Shown here: one piece after another, positions 33,526-43,181 of the stretch
Layout: every line of letters starts with the position of its first letter
How positions within the stretch are numbered: the first letter of the stretch is position 1
From: JARRPM01 sp963792815
Lineage (GTDB): Bacteria; Pseudomonadota; Gammaproteobacteria; Pseudomonadales; Halieaceae
Length of the DNA stretch: 64,000 nucleotides
Direction of reading: 5' to 3'
NCBI GenBank assembly: GCA_963792815.1
Contig: CAWBXR010000007.1
Coordinates: 355,202-419,201, forward strand
Made by a program: the position numbers and the translations under genes
The notes under the pieces: generated by a model
Told to the model about the DNA's origin: nothing
The model's database searches: none
What the model saw: the letters and a program-made list of their open reading frames with translations, nothing else

Positions 33526-34597
33526 AATTGATTATGATCTTGGCTTCATCTTCCGGTTTCGACAGCGTATCAAAGGCTTCGGCGACTCCCTCCGGCCGGA
33601 CCACGCTGGTAATGATCGGTTCCGCCTCGAGCTTGCCATCGGCAAGATCGGTCAGGGTTTGCGCAAATTCCTCACCAGTGTACGCATAGACGAAATGGAC
33701 GTTCATTTCCTTGCTGATCGCCATCAAGGGTTCGATAGTATCGGCCTGCATGCACACACCCACAACCATAAGGCGTGATCGCGGTGGTGCATTGGCCAGC
33801 ACCTGCTGGATAATTCCCGGCACTCCCACGCACTCAAAGATGACGCAGGGCTTCGGCATCGGCCCCAGCCCCATTATCGCCATTGCGCCGTGCATGTCGT
33901 AACCGGGCGGCGCTGCGACATCCAGCCAGCTCTGGTAAGGCGAGGTGTCAGCGGGGTTCACCACGACATCCGCCCCCATTTTTTCGGCCAGGGCGCGACG
34001 TCCGGCAGAGAAATCCGAGGCGATGACCGGGCCTATACCGCGGGCCTTGAGCGCCAGGATCATCGCCAGCCCGATCGGGCCGCAGCCGATGACCATCGGC
34101 ACCTCGTCACCCTGCAGCTGGGCGCGTGCGACGGCGTGAGTGGCGATGGCCATGGGTTCAGTGAGGGCAGCTATATTGCTCGGCAGATCCCCGGGCACCG
34201 GCAGCAACATCATTTCGGGCAGCACCATCAGCTCGCCGTAACCACCCGGGTAATTGTTGGAATAGCCGATGCTCTCGAACGTGTCGGGCTTGATAACCAG
34301 GGGAATGGAGCACACCCTGGTACCGGCCTTCAGCTTCTTTTCTGTACCGGGACCATAGTCGAGGACTTCCGCGCAGTACTCGTGGCCGAACACCACCCCC
34401 TTGGCCGGATCGAAACTGATCGGGATATTGCCCCGTTTGAAGCTGGAAAGCGCATGTTCACAGTGCTTGAACATATGCAGGTCGGAGCCGCAGATACCAC
34501 AGGCCAGGGTTCGCACCAGGACTTCGCCCGGACCGGGCTCGGGGTCCTTTAGTTGTTCCACATCGAGGGAATCATTTCGCATGACCACAGCTTTCAT
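33518..34597 (-). CDS. Zinc-binding medium-chain dehydrogenase, threonine dehydrogenase-like
   Basis: The 359-residue protein has the catalytic zinc motif CGICGSDLHMF (Cys at about 33), GHEYCAEVLDYG, and a Rossmann motif GCGPIGLAMILALK near residue 170. The four-cysteine structural zinc lobe seen in classical alcohol and threonine dehydrogenases is missing, replaced by RVCSIPLVIKPDTFES. It oxidises or reduces an unknown alcohol with NAD(P). It precedes chaC and overlaps it, making a two-gene unit on the minus strand. Confidence 0.85.
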   Translation of the reverse strand: MKAVVMRNDSLDVEQLKDPEPGPGEVLVRTLACGICGSDLHMFKHCEHALSSFKRGNIPISFDPAKGVVFGHEYCAEVLDYGPGTEKKLKAGTRVCSIPLVIKPDTFESIGYSNNYPGGYGELMVLPEMMLLPVPGDLPSNIAALTEPMAIATHAVARAQLQGDEVPMVIGCGPIGLAMILALKARGIGPVIASDFSAGRRALAEKMGADVVVNPADTSPYQSWLDVAAPPGYDMHGAMAIMGLGPMPKPCVIFECVGVPGIIQQVLANAPPRSRLMVVGVCMQADTIEPLMAISKEMNVHFVYAYTGEEFAQTLTDLADGKLEAEPIITSVVRPEGVAEAFDTLSKPEDEAKIIINFD

Positions 34598-34759
34598 TTT
34601 TACTCTCTGGTGTTGTTCTTATCGGCAATGACAATACTGGAGCGCGCTATTGCAGCTGTCAACGCGGACCCACTAACAGCTGTATCCAACCCTGATATTG
34701 CAGGTCTCATCGAGGTCATCCACTGACCTCTGTCACACCGACCTCCGCTTGTATTAGCG

Positions 34760-35350
34760 TCAATTTTCGAAAGCTGCCCGGACCTGTGGACTGTAGCCGC
34801 GCCGGATAAGGGAGGCAGGGTAATCATGGCCCGGTGAGATTATATCGCCCCTGGGTGGGTAGCCCGGGGGACGTGGTCGCAGGGGCGGCCGGGCGATCGG
34901 GTGCGTCGGCCTGGGGCGGTAGCTGCCGCCAGGCCGATAGACGGGGTAAGGATAGTAGCCTGTGTAGATGCCGGTGTTGCCCGCAGGGGCGGCATATTCG
35001 ATGACCTGGGGCTCACTATCGGCCTGCAGTTTGCGCATTTCAGCGCGATGCTTCTCCCGTTGCTGGCGATCCGCGACCATGCGGTCAGTGGTCTCGCGCA
35101 TGGACTCGAGTTGTGCCTGCGTAGACTCGCTGTCGTCCGGGTCCTGGACGTCGATCACCATGACCTCCGCCTCCTGCTCAATGACAGGGGCCGTATCCGA
35201 ATAACTGACCACCCCGTTCTCATCCACGGTTTTATAGACGGTGGCCGCCGGCGCGGAGCCCGCAGCCAGCAGCGCCAGGGCCAGAGCCAGGGCGCAGAGT
35301 CGCCGGGAGCGGGCACGCGGATTTCGCGGGTTTTTGCTGGTAAGGCACAT
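34760..35350 (-). CDS. DUF4124 domain protein, secreted, Pro/Arg/Tyr-rich tail
   Basis: The frame opens at 35368; a second ATG at 35350 gives MCLTSKNPRNPRARSRRLCA followed by a signal segment (ALALALALLAAGSAPAA). DUF4124 is evident as TVYKTVDENGVVSYSDTAP, a small domain common in gammaproteobacterial exported proteins. A charged helix follows (about 65-100) and then a Pro/Tyr/Arg-rich tail (TGYYPYPVYRPGGSYRPRP). It is likely periplasmic or cell-wall-associated; its role is unknown. It is a lone gene between chaC's neighbour and the esterase. Confidence 0.8.
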   Translation of the reverse strand: MCLTSKNPRNPRARSRRLCALALALALLAAGSAPAATVYKTVDENGVVSYSDTAPVIEQEAEVMVIDVQDPDDSESTQAQLESMRETTDRMVADRQQREKHRAEMRKLQADSEPQVIEYAAPAGNTGIYTGYYPYPVYRPGGSYRPRPTHPIARPPLRPRPPGYPPRGDIISPGHDYPASLIRRGYSPQVRAAFEN

Positions 35351-35592
35351 ACTGCGATTATACGGCATGAAAAAATATAGTTCGATCCCGCCGGGGCCAC
35401 TACACCCGGCACGGCGCCCTCCCCCGGCCTGTCCAGGCAGGCCCCGCCAAAGCCTGCAGCGGCGTAATTATTGCCTTTCACAGAAGCGCGCGAGCGCGTA
35501 TATTTCCGGCCACTAACCTGAAATCCACACCGATCGGAGCCGCAGCCAGTGCCGGGCACAGGTCGACTATAACAATCACGGAGTAGCGTCAC

Positions 35593-37473
35593 ATGCGAAA
35601 CCCGATCTACCAAGCCGTCATCCTTGCCTCAGCCGCGCTGGGCACCACCGCCCTTGCCAGTCCCTACACGAACATCTATTCCTTTGGCGACAGCCTGTTT
35701 GATAATGGCCAGTTCAACGGCCAGCGATTCACCAACAGGGTGGGACCCAACTACCAGAACTCGGCCTACGGGCCTGTTTCGCCAAGCCTGGTGGCCGACA
35801 AACTGAGCATAGAAGAGGGAGCGCCCTCCCGGGAAGGGGGCACCAACTATGCGGTGGGCGGCAACACGTCGACAGAAACCCTGCTGTCGATCACCGCGCC
35901 CACTACTTACCTGGCGCCTTATGCCGTGGATCGACCCGACTCCGGGCTTAACCCCAACTTCAACTCACTGTTCTACAACCTGGAGCTGAGTGGTCGAAAC
36001 CTGGACAAGAATGCGCTCTATGTCATGGACGGCGGCGGCAACGATATCGGCGGCGGCAGGGTATTCGATGAGGCGACAGCGGCCGCCGTGGCGGCCAACA
36101 TGGTGGGCGCCGCCAATGCCCTGAAAGATCGCGGCGCCAAGTTCGTGGTGATCGCCAATGTGCCCGATTTCGGCCTGGCGCCGGCCGGTGTGCCGTTTGC
36201 CGATTTCGCTTCAACCCAGGCGGCGGCGGTCAACAGCCAGATTCAGCAGCAGATAGGCACAGGAAACATCCTCATTTACGACGCCTTCACCGTGCTGCGG
36301 GAAGTTGCCGCGGACCCCACTGCCTATGGCCTGCCACTAACGAGCACGGAATTCAGCGTGTCCTGTTTCTCGGTCGACGCGGGCACCTGCGCGGGCGGCA
36401 ACCCCGATGCCAAACTGTCCGGCGCCAACCCTGACCCCGACCAGTTCTTTTTCAACGACCCGCTGCACCCGACCACCATCGGGCAACAGATATCGGCGGA
36501 TTACCTGTCCTCCATCCTGCTGGCCCCTGGCGAAATCTCCCTGCTGCCACAGATGGGCATCGACGACATGCAGTCCCAGTGGCGTTCCGCCCAGCCGATC
36601 ATGCAGGCCAACCGCTGGAAGGCCACTACCCCGGTGGGTGGCTACTCGGTCTGGGGCGGCGCCAGTTACAACGAGGACAAGCACGACACTCAATACAACA
36701 GTACCGGCACCAACGAGGCCAACCAGTACAACGTGGGCGTGAATTTTCGTCCGGCGGATAGCTGGTACGTAGGCGCCCAGGTGGGCCGGGGTGACAACGA
36801 ACTGGATTTCGGCTCGAGCAGTTCGCGCTACGAGATGGACAGCCTGAACTTCACCGTGCTGGGCGGTTACCATAGCGGCCCGTGGTTCTTTGAGGGTGCT
36901 ATCAGCTACAGCGACCTCGACTACGATGAACTCAAGCGCAGCTTCAACCTGGGCCCGGTGCTCAAGCGCACCGAGACTGGCGACACCAGCGGTGAGGCTC
37001 TGGGCATCATGGTCAGCGGCGGCCTCAACGTCGTCGACAGCGAAAAGGATTATCACTTTGGCCCGACCTGGAGTTACGAGTATATCGACGCCGATGTGGA
37101 CAGCTATGAGGAGAAAAGCGGAGACGCCACTGCCCTGCGGGTCAATGGCCTGTCGACCACCAGCGGCATCGCCAGTGCCGGCGTATTCGGCGACATGCAG
37201 CTGGGTTTCTGTAACTGCGAACTCTACAGCGAGCTGACCTACCGCGCCTACCTCGACAACGATGACACCAACCCTCGCATAGGCCTGGTAACCGTTCCGG
37301 GTAATTCTGCCAAACTGCCGGGTTACGAGCAGGACGACGACAGCATCCGCTGGGACGCCGGCCTGGCAGCTAAAATCGGTCACGCCATGGAGCTGAACGT
37401 CGGCGGCGGCTATACCGATGCCGACAATGGCGAGGCCTTCTGGTACGGCGCAGAGCTGATCTACACGTTCTAG
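35593..37473 (+). CDS. estA: Autotransporter GDSL esterase, EstA-like
   Basis: The 626-residue protein has a signal peptide (residues 1-22), a GDSL passenger and a C-terminal autotransporter barrel. The nucleophile is Ser34 in FGDSLFDNG; the Gly/Asn oxyanion site appears as GGGNDIGGG; the catalytic pair is Asp289/His292 in NDPLHPTTIG. From about residue 345 alternating strands (WGGASYNEDKHDTQ; YVGAQVGRGDNEL; AISYSDLDYDEL) lead to the final Phe (ELIYTF), so the barrel is intact. It is anchored in the outer membrane with the esterase at the surface. In Pseudomonas EstA affects rhamnolipid and motility. Confidence 0.92.
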   Translation: MRNPIYQAVILASAALGTTALASPYTNIYSFGDSLFDNGQFNGQRFTNRVGPNYQNSAYGPVSPSLVADKLSIEEGAPSREGGTNYAVGGNTSTETLLSITAPTTYLAPYAVDRPDSGLNPNFNSLFYNLELSGRNLDKNALYVMDGGGNDIGGGRVFDEATAAAVAANMVGAANALKDRGAKFVVIANVPDFGLAPAGVPFADFASTQAAAVNSQIQQQIGTGNILIYDAFTVLREVAADPTAYGLPLTSTEFSVSCFSVDAGTCAGGNPDAKLSGANPDPDQFFFNDPLHPTTIGQQISADYLSSILLAPGEISLLPQMGIDDMQSQWRSAQPIMQANRWKATTPVGGYSVWGGASYNEDKHDTQYNSTGTNEANQYNVGVNFRPADSWYVGAQVGRGDNELDFGSSSSRYEMDSLNFTVLGGYHSGPWFFEGAISYSDLDYDELKRSFNLGPVLKRTETGDTSGEALGIMVSGGLNVVDSEKDYHFGPTWSYEYIDADVDSYEEKSGDATALRVNGLSTTSGIASAGVFGDMQLGFCNCELYSELTYRAYLDNDDTNPRIGLVTVPGNSAKLPGYEQDDDSIRWDAGLAAKIGHAMELNVGGGYTDADNGEAFWYGAELIYTF

Positions 37474-37487
37474 TTCTTATCCGGCGT

Positions 37488-37513
37488 CCGGCCGCGGCTT
37501 TCGGCCCGGCCGG
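37488..37513 (+). terminator. GC-rich hairpin after the autotransporter gene
   Basis: CCGGCCG and CGGCCGG form a 7-bp stem 14 nt past the estA-like stop. The loop is 12 nt and no T-tract follows, so it is a weak candidate. Confidence 0.3.
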
Positions 37514-37722
37514 GTGCCTCTTAATGAGTCGGGTCGTTACGCGGCAACGCTTGCTTCGACAGAATATAGTTTACATACCCATACCGCTTATGTGGTAGGC
37601 TTCGGCCCTCTCCTATTATTGCAACCACCGGGATCAAATAGCCTTCCCCATCTGGTCGCGCCCATTCACTACCCAACTCTCTCGCCCATCGAGGCTACAC
37701 TAACAGTCACCGCGGGGTATTC

Positions 37723-39069
37723 GTGACGTTTTTCCATCGCTACAAAATATGCCTGGCCATTGTCTTGTGCCTGGGCGGCGCCCAGTCGAGTTACGCTCCC
37801 AACATTTACTGGCAAAAGTGGGCCATAGATGCCAGTGGCAACGGCGCGGACGGCGTCCATGTCGGAGATATAAACCGCGACGGCCTGGTGGACGTTGTCT
37901 CGGGCTGGGAGCAGTCGGGGGACCTGATGCTATACCTCAATCCCGGCCCGGACTCCGCAAGGAAAACCGCAGCCTGGTCCGGCGTCGACATCAGCGGCGG
38001 CATTGCCATCGAGGGCATTGAGGACGCCGCCTTTGCGGACCTCGACCTGGACGGCTTTTATGATGCGGTGCTATCGAGCATCGAGGGTGACACCCAGAGC
38101 CTGGGTATCCACTGGCTGGCCGGCAGCAACCTGAGGAATCCCGCTGACTGGCGCGCCGTTAACCTGGCGCCTGCAAAACAAGCGGGCTACATGAAGGCCC
38201 GGGCGGGCCAGATCGATGGCGTGGGCGGCGCCGACATCGTCGCCGGCACCAGGGACATGGGTGACGACGGCAAGGCGGCGATTTTCTGGTTCAAGGCGCC
38301 GACGGGCACCCACCCGGCCAACGTCGGGCAGTGGCAGCGTTTTTATGTCGGTGCGGTTGACGTCAAGACCGTAACCCTGGTGATCCGGGATATGGATGCG
38401 GATGGCCTGGCGGATATCGTGTTTGCCGGCAGAAACGGGGTCGGCTGGTTCAGGAATCCGGGAGCGCAGGCCCTCGGTGAATCCCCGGCAACCGCGTACT
38501 GGGAACGAATTATGATTGCGGACAGGGGCAGTGAATTTACCTTCTGTGATCACGTTGTCGACGGCATGGAGGATATTGTCGTGGCAACCTCCCATGACTC
38601 GGGCATGGTGGCGAAATGGCTCAAGCGGCTGGACGCCAGCGGGCGTCACTGGGAGGAATACCCGATCAGTTCCGACAGCCTGCGCAGTGAGCACAGCAGC
38701 AGTCGTAAATTCGTTATCAAGGGCGTGGCCTGCGGCTACGTCGACGGCGACGACCAGATCGATGTGGTGTTCACCGGCAGTGGTCACGGTCACGGGGTAT
38801 TCATGATGACCCCGCGCACGGACATACCCAGCGGCGTTACCTGGGACCTGGTCAACCTCACCCCCTACGCGGACTACATAAAGTACGACAACCTCCGCCT
38901 GGTTGATATCGATGCCGACGGTGACCTGGATATCATTACCACCGAGGAAGGCGAAGGCGTCTTTACCTCGGGCCAGGGTGTGCTTTGGCTGGAGAATCCC
39001 CTGAACCCGGGAGCGCCGGAGGACCCGATGAACCCTTCCGGCGGAGCCTTGTCGCAAAAGAGTCGTTGA
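37723..39069 (+). CDS. FG-GAP/VCBS repeat beta-propeller protein
   Basis: The 448-residue protein from a GTG start has a signal peptide (residues 1-25, FFHRYKICLAIVLCLGGAQS) and several Ca-binding FG-GAP blades with Asp-rich loops: DINRDGLVDVVSGWE, DLDLDGFYDAV, DMDADGLADIVFAG, DIDADGDLDIITTEE. This predicts a six- or seven-bladed propeller outside the cytoplasm. Such proteins bind polysaccharides or act in adhesion; no catalytic residues are recognised. It is preceded by 249 bp and has only a weak ribosome site (GGGG). It ends near the DUF2845 gene. Confidence 0.82.
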   Translation: MTFFHRYKICLAIVLCLGGAQSSYAPNIYWQKWAIDASGNGADGVHVGDINRDGLVDVVSGWEQSGDLMLYLNPGPDSARKTAAWSGVDISGGIAIEGIEDAAFADLDLDGFYDAVLSSIEGDTQSLGIHWLAGSNLRNPADWRAVNLAPAKQAGYMKARAGQIDGVGGADIVAGTRDMGDDGKAAIFWFKAPTGTHPANVGQWQRFYVGAVDVKTVTLVIRDMDADGLADIVFAGRNGVGWFRNPGAQALGESPATAYWERIMIADRGSEFTFCDHVVDGMEDIVVATSHDSGMVAKWLKRLDASGRHWEEYPISSDSLRSEHSSSRKFVIKGVACGYVDGDDQIDVVFTGSGHGHGVFMMTPRTDIPSGVTWDLVNLTPYADYIKYDNLRLVDIDADGDLDIITTEEGEGVFTSGQGVLWLENPLNPGAPEDPMNPSGGALSQKSR

Positions 39070-39174
39070 ATTATAGTCTCTGGAGTTCAGGGAACCGCAA
39101 CCTGCAGGCGAGATCCAAGCTACTGACAGGCTTGTGTGAAAACCGGTCACTTCAATCACCATTGAGAATTAATT

Positions 39175-39438
39175 ATGTTGAATATCAGAATGTTAGCCGT
39201 AGTTGCAGTCCTCTCCAGCCTTGCCGTACCGGCGCTGGCCCAGGAAATGCGTTGTGGTAACCGCCTGATCGCGGGCGACCAGATTAATCCGCTGCTCAAG
39301 GAGCAGGTGCTGGAGATATGCGGGGAGCCGACCTCCAAGGACTACGACCGCTGGTTCTACCAGGCGCAGGGCAAGATCCTGGTATTCAACGACAATGGCG
39401 AACTTGATCACATCGAAGACGCCCAGGACACCGAATAG
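39175..39438 (+). CDS. DUF2845 small exported protein
   Basis: The 87-residue protein has a signal peptide (MLNIRMLAVVAVLSSLAVPALA, cut after about residue 22) followed by a DUF2845 core: MRCGNRLIAGDQINPLLKEQVLEICGEPTSKD, with two cysteines that could pair. Function unknown. It stands in its own short transcription unit between the FG-GAP gene and the nuclease gene. Confidence 0.8.
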   Translation: MLNIRMLAVVAVLSSLAVPALAQEMRCGNRLIAGDQINPLLKEQVLEICGEPTSKDYDRWFYQAQGKILVFNDNGELDHIEDAQDTE

Positions 39439-39566
39439 CCCCGACTATCCTCTCGCAGCCTCTTCGGGGCAGCCCTTGCCTCACTCGTGCCCGCCCGAAA
39501 ACGTAGGTCGGGTGTCCACTCAATAATTGTAGGGCGGAATTTGTTCTGCCCTGGACGGATATAATT

Positions 39567-40253
39567 TTGCCAACTATTGGTAAAGGCATTCCGGGACTTC
39601 TCGGAAGCCGGCGCTGGCGCCCATGGCGCAATGTGTTACTGGCGCTGGTTGCCCTGAGCGTTTACCAGTACGCCAGCGATGGCAGGGTCAGCTGGCCCGG
39701 CGCCGTCATCGACAAAGTCGGCGGCAGCCTGCGCGACTATGCGAACCGACCCGACGCCAGCTGGCGCGAGGCCGCCGACAAGCTGGAGGAACTGGGAGCC
39801 GCACGCGAAGGCAATCCTGTTCCCGAGTTCGGCATTACCGGTCGGGTGGTGCGCGTCGCCGACGGAGACACCGTCTCGATACTGGACAGGAATAACACCC
39901 AGTACAAGATCCGCTTGCACGGCATCGACACGCCGGAACGAGACCAGCGCTACGGCAAGAAAGCCTGGGATGCCCTCTCGGGCATGATTGCGGGCAAGAC
40001 TGTGGGCGTGGTTGTGCTGGGCAAGGACAGCTATGGTCGCACCGACGGCACAATTTACCTGGAACAGAACAACATCAACCTGGCGATGGTCGCGGGCGGA
40101 CACGCCTGGTGGTACCGTTACTACGCCCCGGATGAACACCTGTTAGAGGCAGCTGAAGCGTTAGCACGTGAAAAAAAGCTGGGGCTGTGGGCCCAACCCG
40201 ACCCCATGCCACCCTGGGACTGGCGCAGGCAGCAACGCTACTCCAAACCCTGA
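39567..40253 (+). CDS. Staphylococcal-nuclease-like (thermonuclease) protein with N-terminal anchor
   Basis: The 228-residue frame has a membrane segment (WRPWRNVLLALVALSVYQYA, residues 17-36), a linker, and an SNase domain: VRVADGDTVSIL, IRLHGIDTPERDQRYG with the catalytic Arg and Glu, and DSYGRTDGTIYLE with the second Arg. It likely cuts nucleic acid outside the cytoplasm. The start is a TTG; GTG codons further in are possible and the RBS is poor, so the N-terminus is uncertain. A strong bidirectional terminator follows. Confidence 0.85.
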   Translation: MPTIGKGIPGLLGSRRWRPWRNVLLALVALSVYQYASDGRVSWPGAVIDKVGGSLRDYANRPDASWREAADKLEELGAAREGNPVPEFGITGRVVRVADGDTVSILDRNNTQYKIRLHGIDTPERDQRYGKKAWDALSGMIAGKTVGVVVLGKDSYGRTDGTIYLEQNNINLAMVAGGHAWWYRYYAPDEHLLEAAEALAREKKLGLWAQPDPMPPWDWRRQQRYSKP

Positions 40254-40412
40254 CACGCACAAGCAGGAGCAGCCATGCGGACAGGACAGCCTCTGGACCG
40301 TCGCCACGCGCTGCAGCGTTTGTCGCAAAAAACGCAAGTCTGGCGGTTGACCTGGCGATACCCGGTAAGACGCAGCTAAATTCAGGTTTCGCCTGGCATT
40401 CGGGCAAAAAAA

Positions 40413-40446
40413 ACCCGGGCTGATAGCTCAGCCCGGGTCTTTTTTT
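40413..40446. terminator. Bidirectional Rho-independent terminator
   Basis: An 11-bp perfect stem (ACCCGGGCTGA / TCAGCCCGGGT) with TAGC loop is followed by a T-run (40440-40446) on the plus strand and preceded by an A-run (40406-40412) that serves as T-run on the minus strand. It terminates both the nuclease gene and the convergent sulfatase gene. Confidence 0.92.
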
Positions 40447-40459
40447 ATCATCTTACAAG

Positions 40460-42034
40460 CTAGTTTCGAACCGACATATCCATCAGCGCCTTGAGGCCGC
40501 CCAGCGCTTTCTGCCTTTCCAGGGTACCGTAACCAATATTGCTGGCGCTTAAAGATCCACCAGGTTGGAACGGGTAGTCGGGAATAGTGCTGAAGAATTT
40601 CTGCACAAAGCCCTGCGCGGGAACCATCAACCACATATTGTCAGCGTACCACCGCACGTACATACCAGAATTGCGTGAAGCGCTTTCGAAGGGGTCTGCC
40701 CGCAAATTGGTGATTACTGGCCATTGGGGCGTTTCTCTGAACGCTTCGTTGATCGCGCCTCTTTCGGTTGCAAATGAAATTTTCCAGTCATCTACCCGTA
40801 TCGCATTAAGCATACCGCTTGCCGCGAAGTACATGATCTCTCGTCGTGGTCCCTTTTTTTCCTTACCTTCAAAATAAGGCTTGAAGTTATAGCCATCGAG
40901 GTGCACCCGAAACTTCTTGCCATTGGCCTGGTAACCCTCTTTTGATGCCAGCTTTTCCTTCACATCAGGGACGCCGGCCGCTGCCAGTAACGTCGGCATC
41001 CAGTCTTCCTGGCTCATGGTATCGTTAACAATAGTGCCGGGTTTGATCGTACCGGGCCATTTGGCCATTTGAGGCACTCTCATTCCACCTTCCCAGGTCG
41101 TACCCTTCTCACCGTGGTATGGCGTGGTGCCTCCATCGGGCCAGGTAAACTTCTCCGCGCCATTATCGGTCGAGAAGATGACGATGGTATTGTCCGCCAC
41201 CCCAAGCGTTTTTAGTTCTTCTAGGAAGCTGCCTACCATGTCATCGAGTTCTACCATACCGTCAGCATAGAGGCCGATTCCAGTCACACCCTGGTATTTT
41301 TCCTGTAGGCGTGTCCAAACGTGCATCCGGGTAAAATTCATCCACACAAAGAAAGGCTTGTCCGCTTTGACAGCTGCGGCCATAAACTTTTTGGCAGCGC
41401 CACCGAACTCGGAATCAACGGTTTCCATACGTTTTCTGGACAGTGGACCCGTGTCTTCAATCTTGCCATCCGCATAGGAATGAATCACCCCACGCGGCCC
41501 AAACTTTTTATGGAATGCCGGGTCTTTTGGATAATAGTAGGTTTCAGGCTCCTCTTCGGCATTCAGGTGGTAGAGATTGCCAAAAAATTCATCAAAACCG
41601 TGATTGGTAGGCAAGTGCTTATCCTGGTCACCCAGGTGGTTTTTGCCAAATTGTCCGGTCGCATAACCCTGCTCTTTCAATAAGTCACCGATAGTGGGCG
41701 CCCAGTCGGGAATACCCTGGTCACTGCCAGGCATACCGATAGTCAACAAGCCCGTCCGAAAGGGCTGCTGGCCCAGGACGAACGACGCGCGGCCAGCGGT
41801 GCAGGACTGTTGCGCATACATGTCGGTAAACAAGGCACCCTCATCTGCTATTGAGTCAATATTAGGCGTCTTGTAACCCATACCACCTCGGTTATAGGCG
41901 CTGGTATTCCAGACACCAACATCATCGCCCCAGAGGACGAGAATATTAGGTTTTTTTGCAGCGATAGCAGAAGTGCTTAGCGCCGCTAGCGATATCGCCA
42001 ACGAAAAAATTGCTAGCTTTCTTTTTGTTAACAT
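40460..42034 (-). CDS. Exported arylsulfatase
   Basis: From MLTKRKLAIFSLAISLAALS the 524-residue protein has a signal peptide and the sulfatase core. The formylglycine motif is C-T-A-G-R with Cys78; Asp37/Asp38 (LWGDDVGVW) and the later STDNGAEKF supply the calcium site; GKNHLGDQ and HGFDEFFG follow. The CxAxR form of the motif is a known alternative to CxPxR and needs formylglycine generation. It cleaves sulfate esters in the periplasm, perhaps of algal or host polysaccharide. GGAG 6 nt upstream sets the start. Base composition looks AT-richer than the neighbours, suggesting transfer. Confidence 0.93.
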   Translation of the reverse strand: MLTKRKLAIFSLAISLAALSTSAIAAKKPNILVLWGDDVGVWNTSAYNRGGMGYKTPNIDSIADEGALFTDMYAQQSCTAGRASFVLGQQPFRTGLLTIGMPGSDQGIPDWAPTIGDLLKEQGYATGQFGKNHLGDQDKHLPTNHGFDEFFGNLYHLNAEEEPETYYYPKDPAFHKKFGPRGVIHSYADGKIEDTGPLSRKRMETVDSEFGGAAKKFMAAAVKADKPFFVWMNFTRMHVWTRLQEKYQGVTGIGLYADGMVELDDMVGSFLEELKTLGVADNTIVIFSTDNGAEKFTWPDGGTTPYHGEKGTTWEGGMRVPQMAKWPGTIKPGTIVNDTMSQEDWMPTLLAAAGVPDVKEKLASKEGYQANGKKFRVHLDGYNFKPYFEGKEKKGPRREIMYFAASGMLNAIRVDDWKISFATERGAINEAFRETPQWPVITNLRADPFESASRNSGMYVRWYADNMWLMVPAQGFVQKFFSTIPDYPFQPGGSLSASNIGYGTLERQKALGGLKALMDMSVRN

Positions 42035-42271
42035 ACGGTTCTCCAGAAAGTACAGGTATTCAATGAAAAAGCGGTTCGGCTCATTATCAGGGGTGTCAGA
42101 GTTTTTTGAGCCCAAGAGAGATCTCACAAGCTCGGACCCCTCAGTATAATATTCTGCTGAGTTCAGGATTGGTACTAATATGTCTGCGTGAGCACTCTAT
42201 CCCTGCCAGAGTGTTCCTGTGGGCCAGGGTCAGCTTTGTAACGGGCGGGCAGCACCCAGGCTAGTCAGGTT

Positions 42272-42952
42272 TCACCGCTCACCGCCAGCAATCACGCCCT
42301 CAGCAGCCAGCTCTTTCACCGCAGGCAGAATGACCTTGCGCCAGACTGCATATCCCTTTTCATTCAGGTGAATACCGTCCCGGGTGAACAGCTCACCCCT
42401 GACTTCGCCCGCATCGTTGAGCATGGCAGGCCCTATATCGATAAAACGCAACCTCGGATCGCCAACGCACAGCTCTTTGATCATGCTGTTTGCAAGCTGC
42501 ATCTGGGGCCAGTACTTGCGACGCGATTTGGCGGGCTTGATAGCGATGTAGTAAATGGGCGTGTCGGGTAAACGCTCGAAAACACGCTGGCAAAATTGCT
42601 GGAAGCCCTCGCACACTTCCCTGGCTGAATGTTTTCGGGTTATCAAAAGACCGGCGATATCATTTTCCCCGGCGTAAAGAAAAATGGCCGCGGGCTTATA
42701 GGGGACAACTATCTGGTCCATGTAATGCACCACCTGGTGCATCATGGAACCACCGAAGCCCCGGTTGATGATCGGGTAAGGCGCCATATCGCGCTCCAGG
42801 GACTTCCAGAAGCGAATGCTGGAACTGCCCGTGAAGAGCACTGCATGCTCCGGGGGCGGGTTGCGCCTGTCTTCCCGCAAAAACCTGTCGATGGCAAGGC
42901 GCCATAGAACCGGGTCGTTGTGGTAAAAGCTTTTGAGGATTTTTCCAATCAC
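42272..42952 (-). CDS. SGNH/GDSL-family hydrolase
   Basis: The 226-residue protein carries the four blocks: nucleophile region LFTGSSSIRFWKS (residues 40-52), block II NRGFGGSMMHQV, block III YAGENDIAGLL with the oxyanion Asn, and DGIHLNEKGY with the catalytic Asp/His. No signal peptide is obvious, so it is probably cytoplasmic. SGNH members deacetylate or deacylate sugars and lipids; the substrate is unknown. It sits upstream of the sulfatase on the same strand after 237 bp, so it may or may not be co-transcribed. Confidence 0.87.
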   Translation of the reverse strand: MIGKILKSFYHNDPVLWRLAIDRFLREDRRNPPPEHAVLFTGSSSIRFWKSLERDMAPYPIINRGFGGSMMHQVVHYMDQIVVPYKPAAIFLYAGENDIAGLLITRKHSAREVCEGFQQFCQRVFERLPDTPIYYIAIKPAKSRRKYWPQMQLANSMIKELCVGDPRLRFIDIGPAMLNDAGEVRGELFTRDGIHLNEKGYAVWRKVILPAVKELAAEGVIAGGER

Positions 42953-43181
42953 GATAGCGACACTGTACCCTTTCGGCTTCAGTAAAGTCGACTCTCGCAG
43001 AGTAACTGCGTTTGGTCCCTGATCATAACTTGCAGAGTCGAGTCTTCAGGCCGGGACGGCGGTCATCTTGTGTTGGCGGCAGAAAAGTTGGAGATTCCTC
43101 CAGTTTTTTATTCCGCGGGGCACATTCCCGATGCTAGGTTTGAGACACCGGCTAACAGTTACGCCAACCAGCGGACGGAAA

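Noticed and set aside
36337..37383. 348-codon minus-strand frame inside the autotransporter gene
   Set aside because: Antisense shadow of the barrel region.
38071..39162. 363-codon minus-strand frame over the FG-GAP gene
   Set aside because: Antisense shadow; the Ca-binding loops are clearly on the plus strand.
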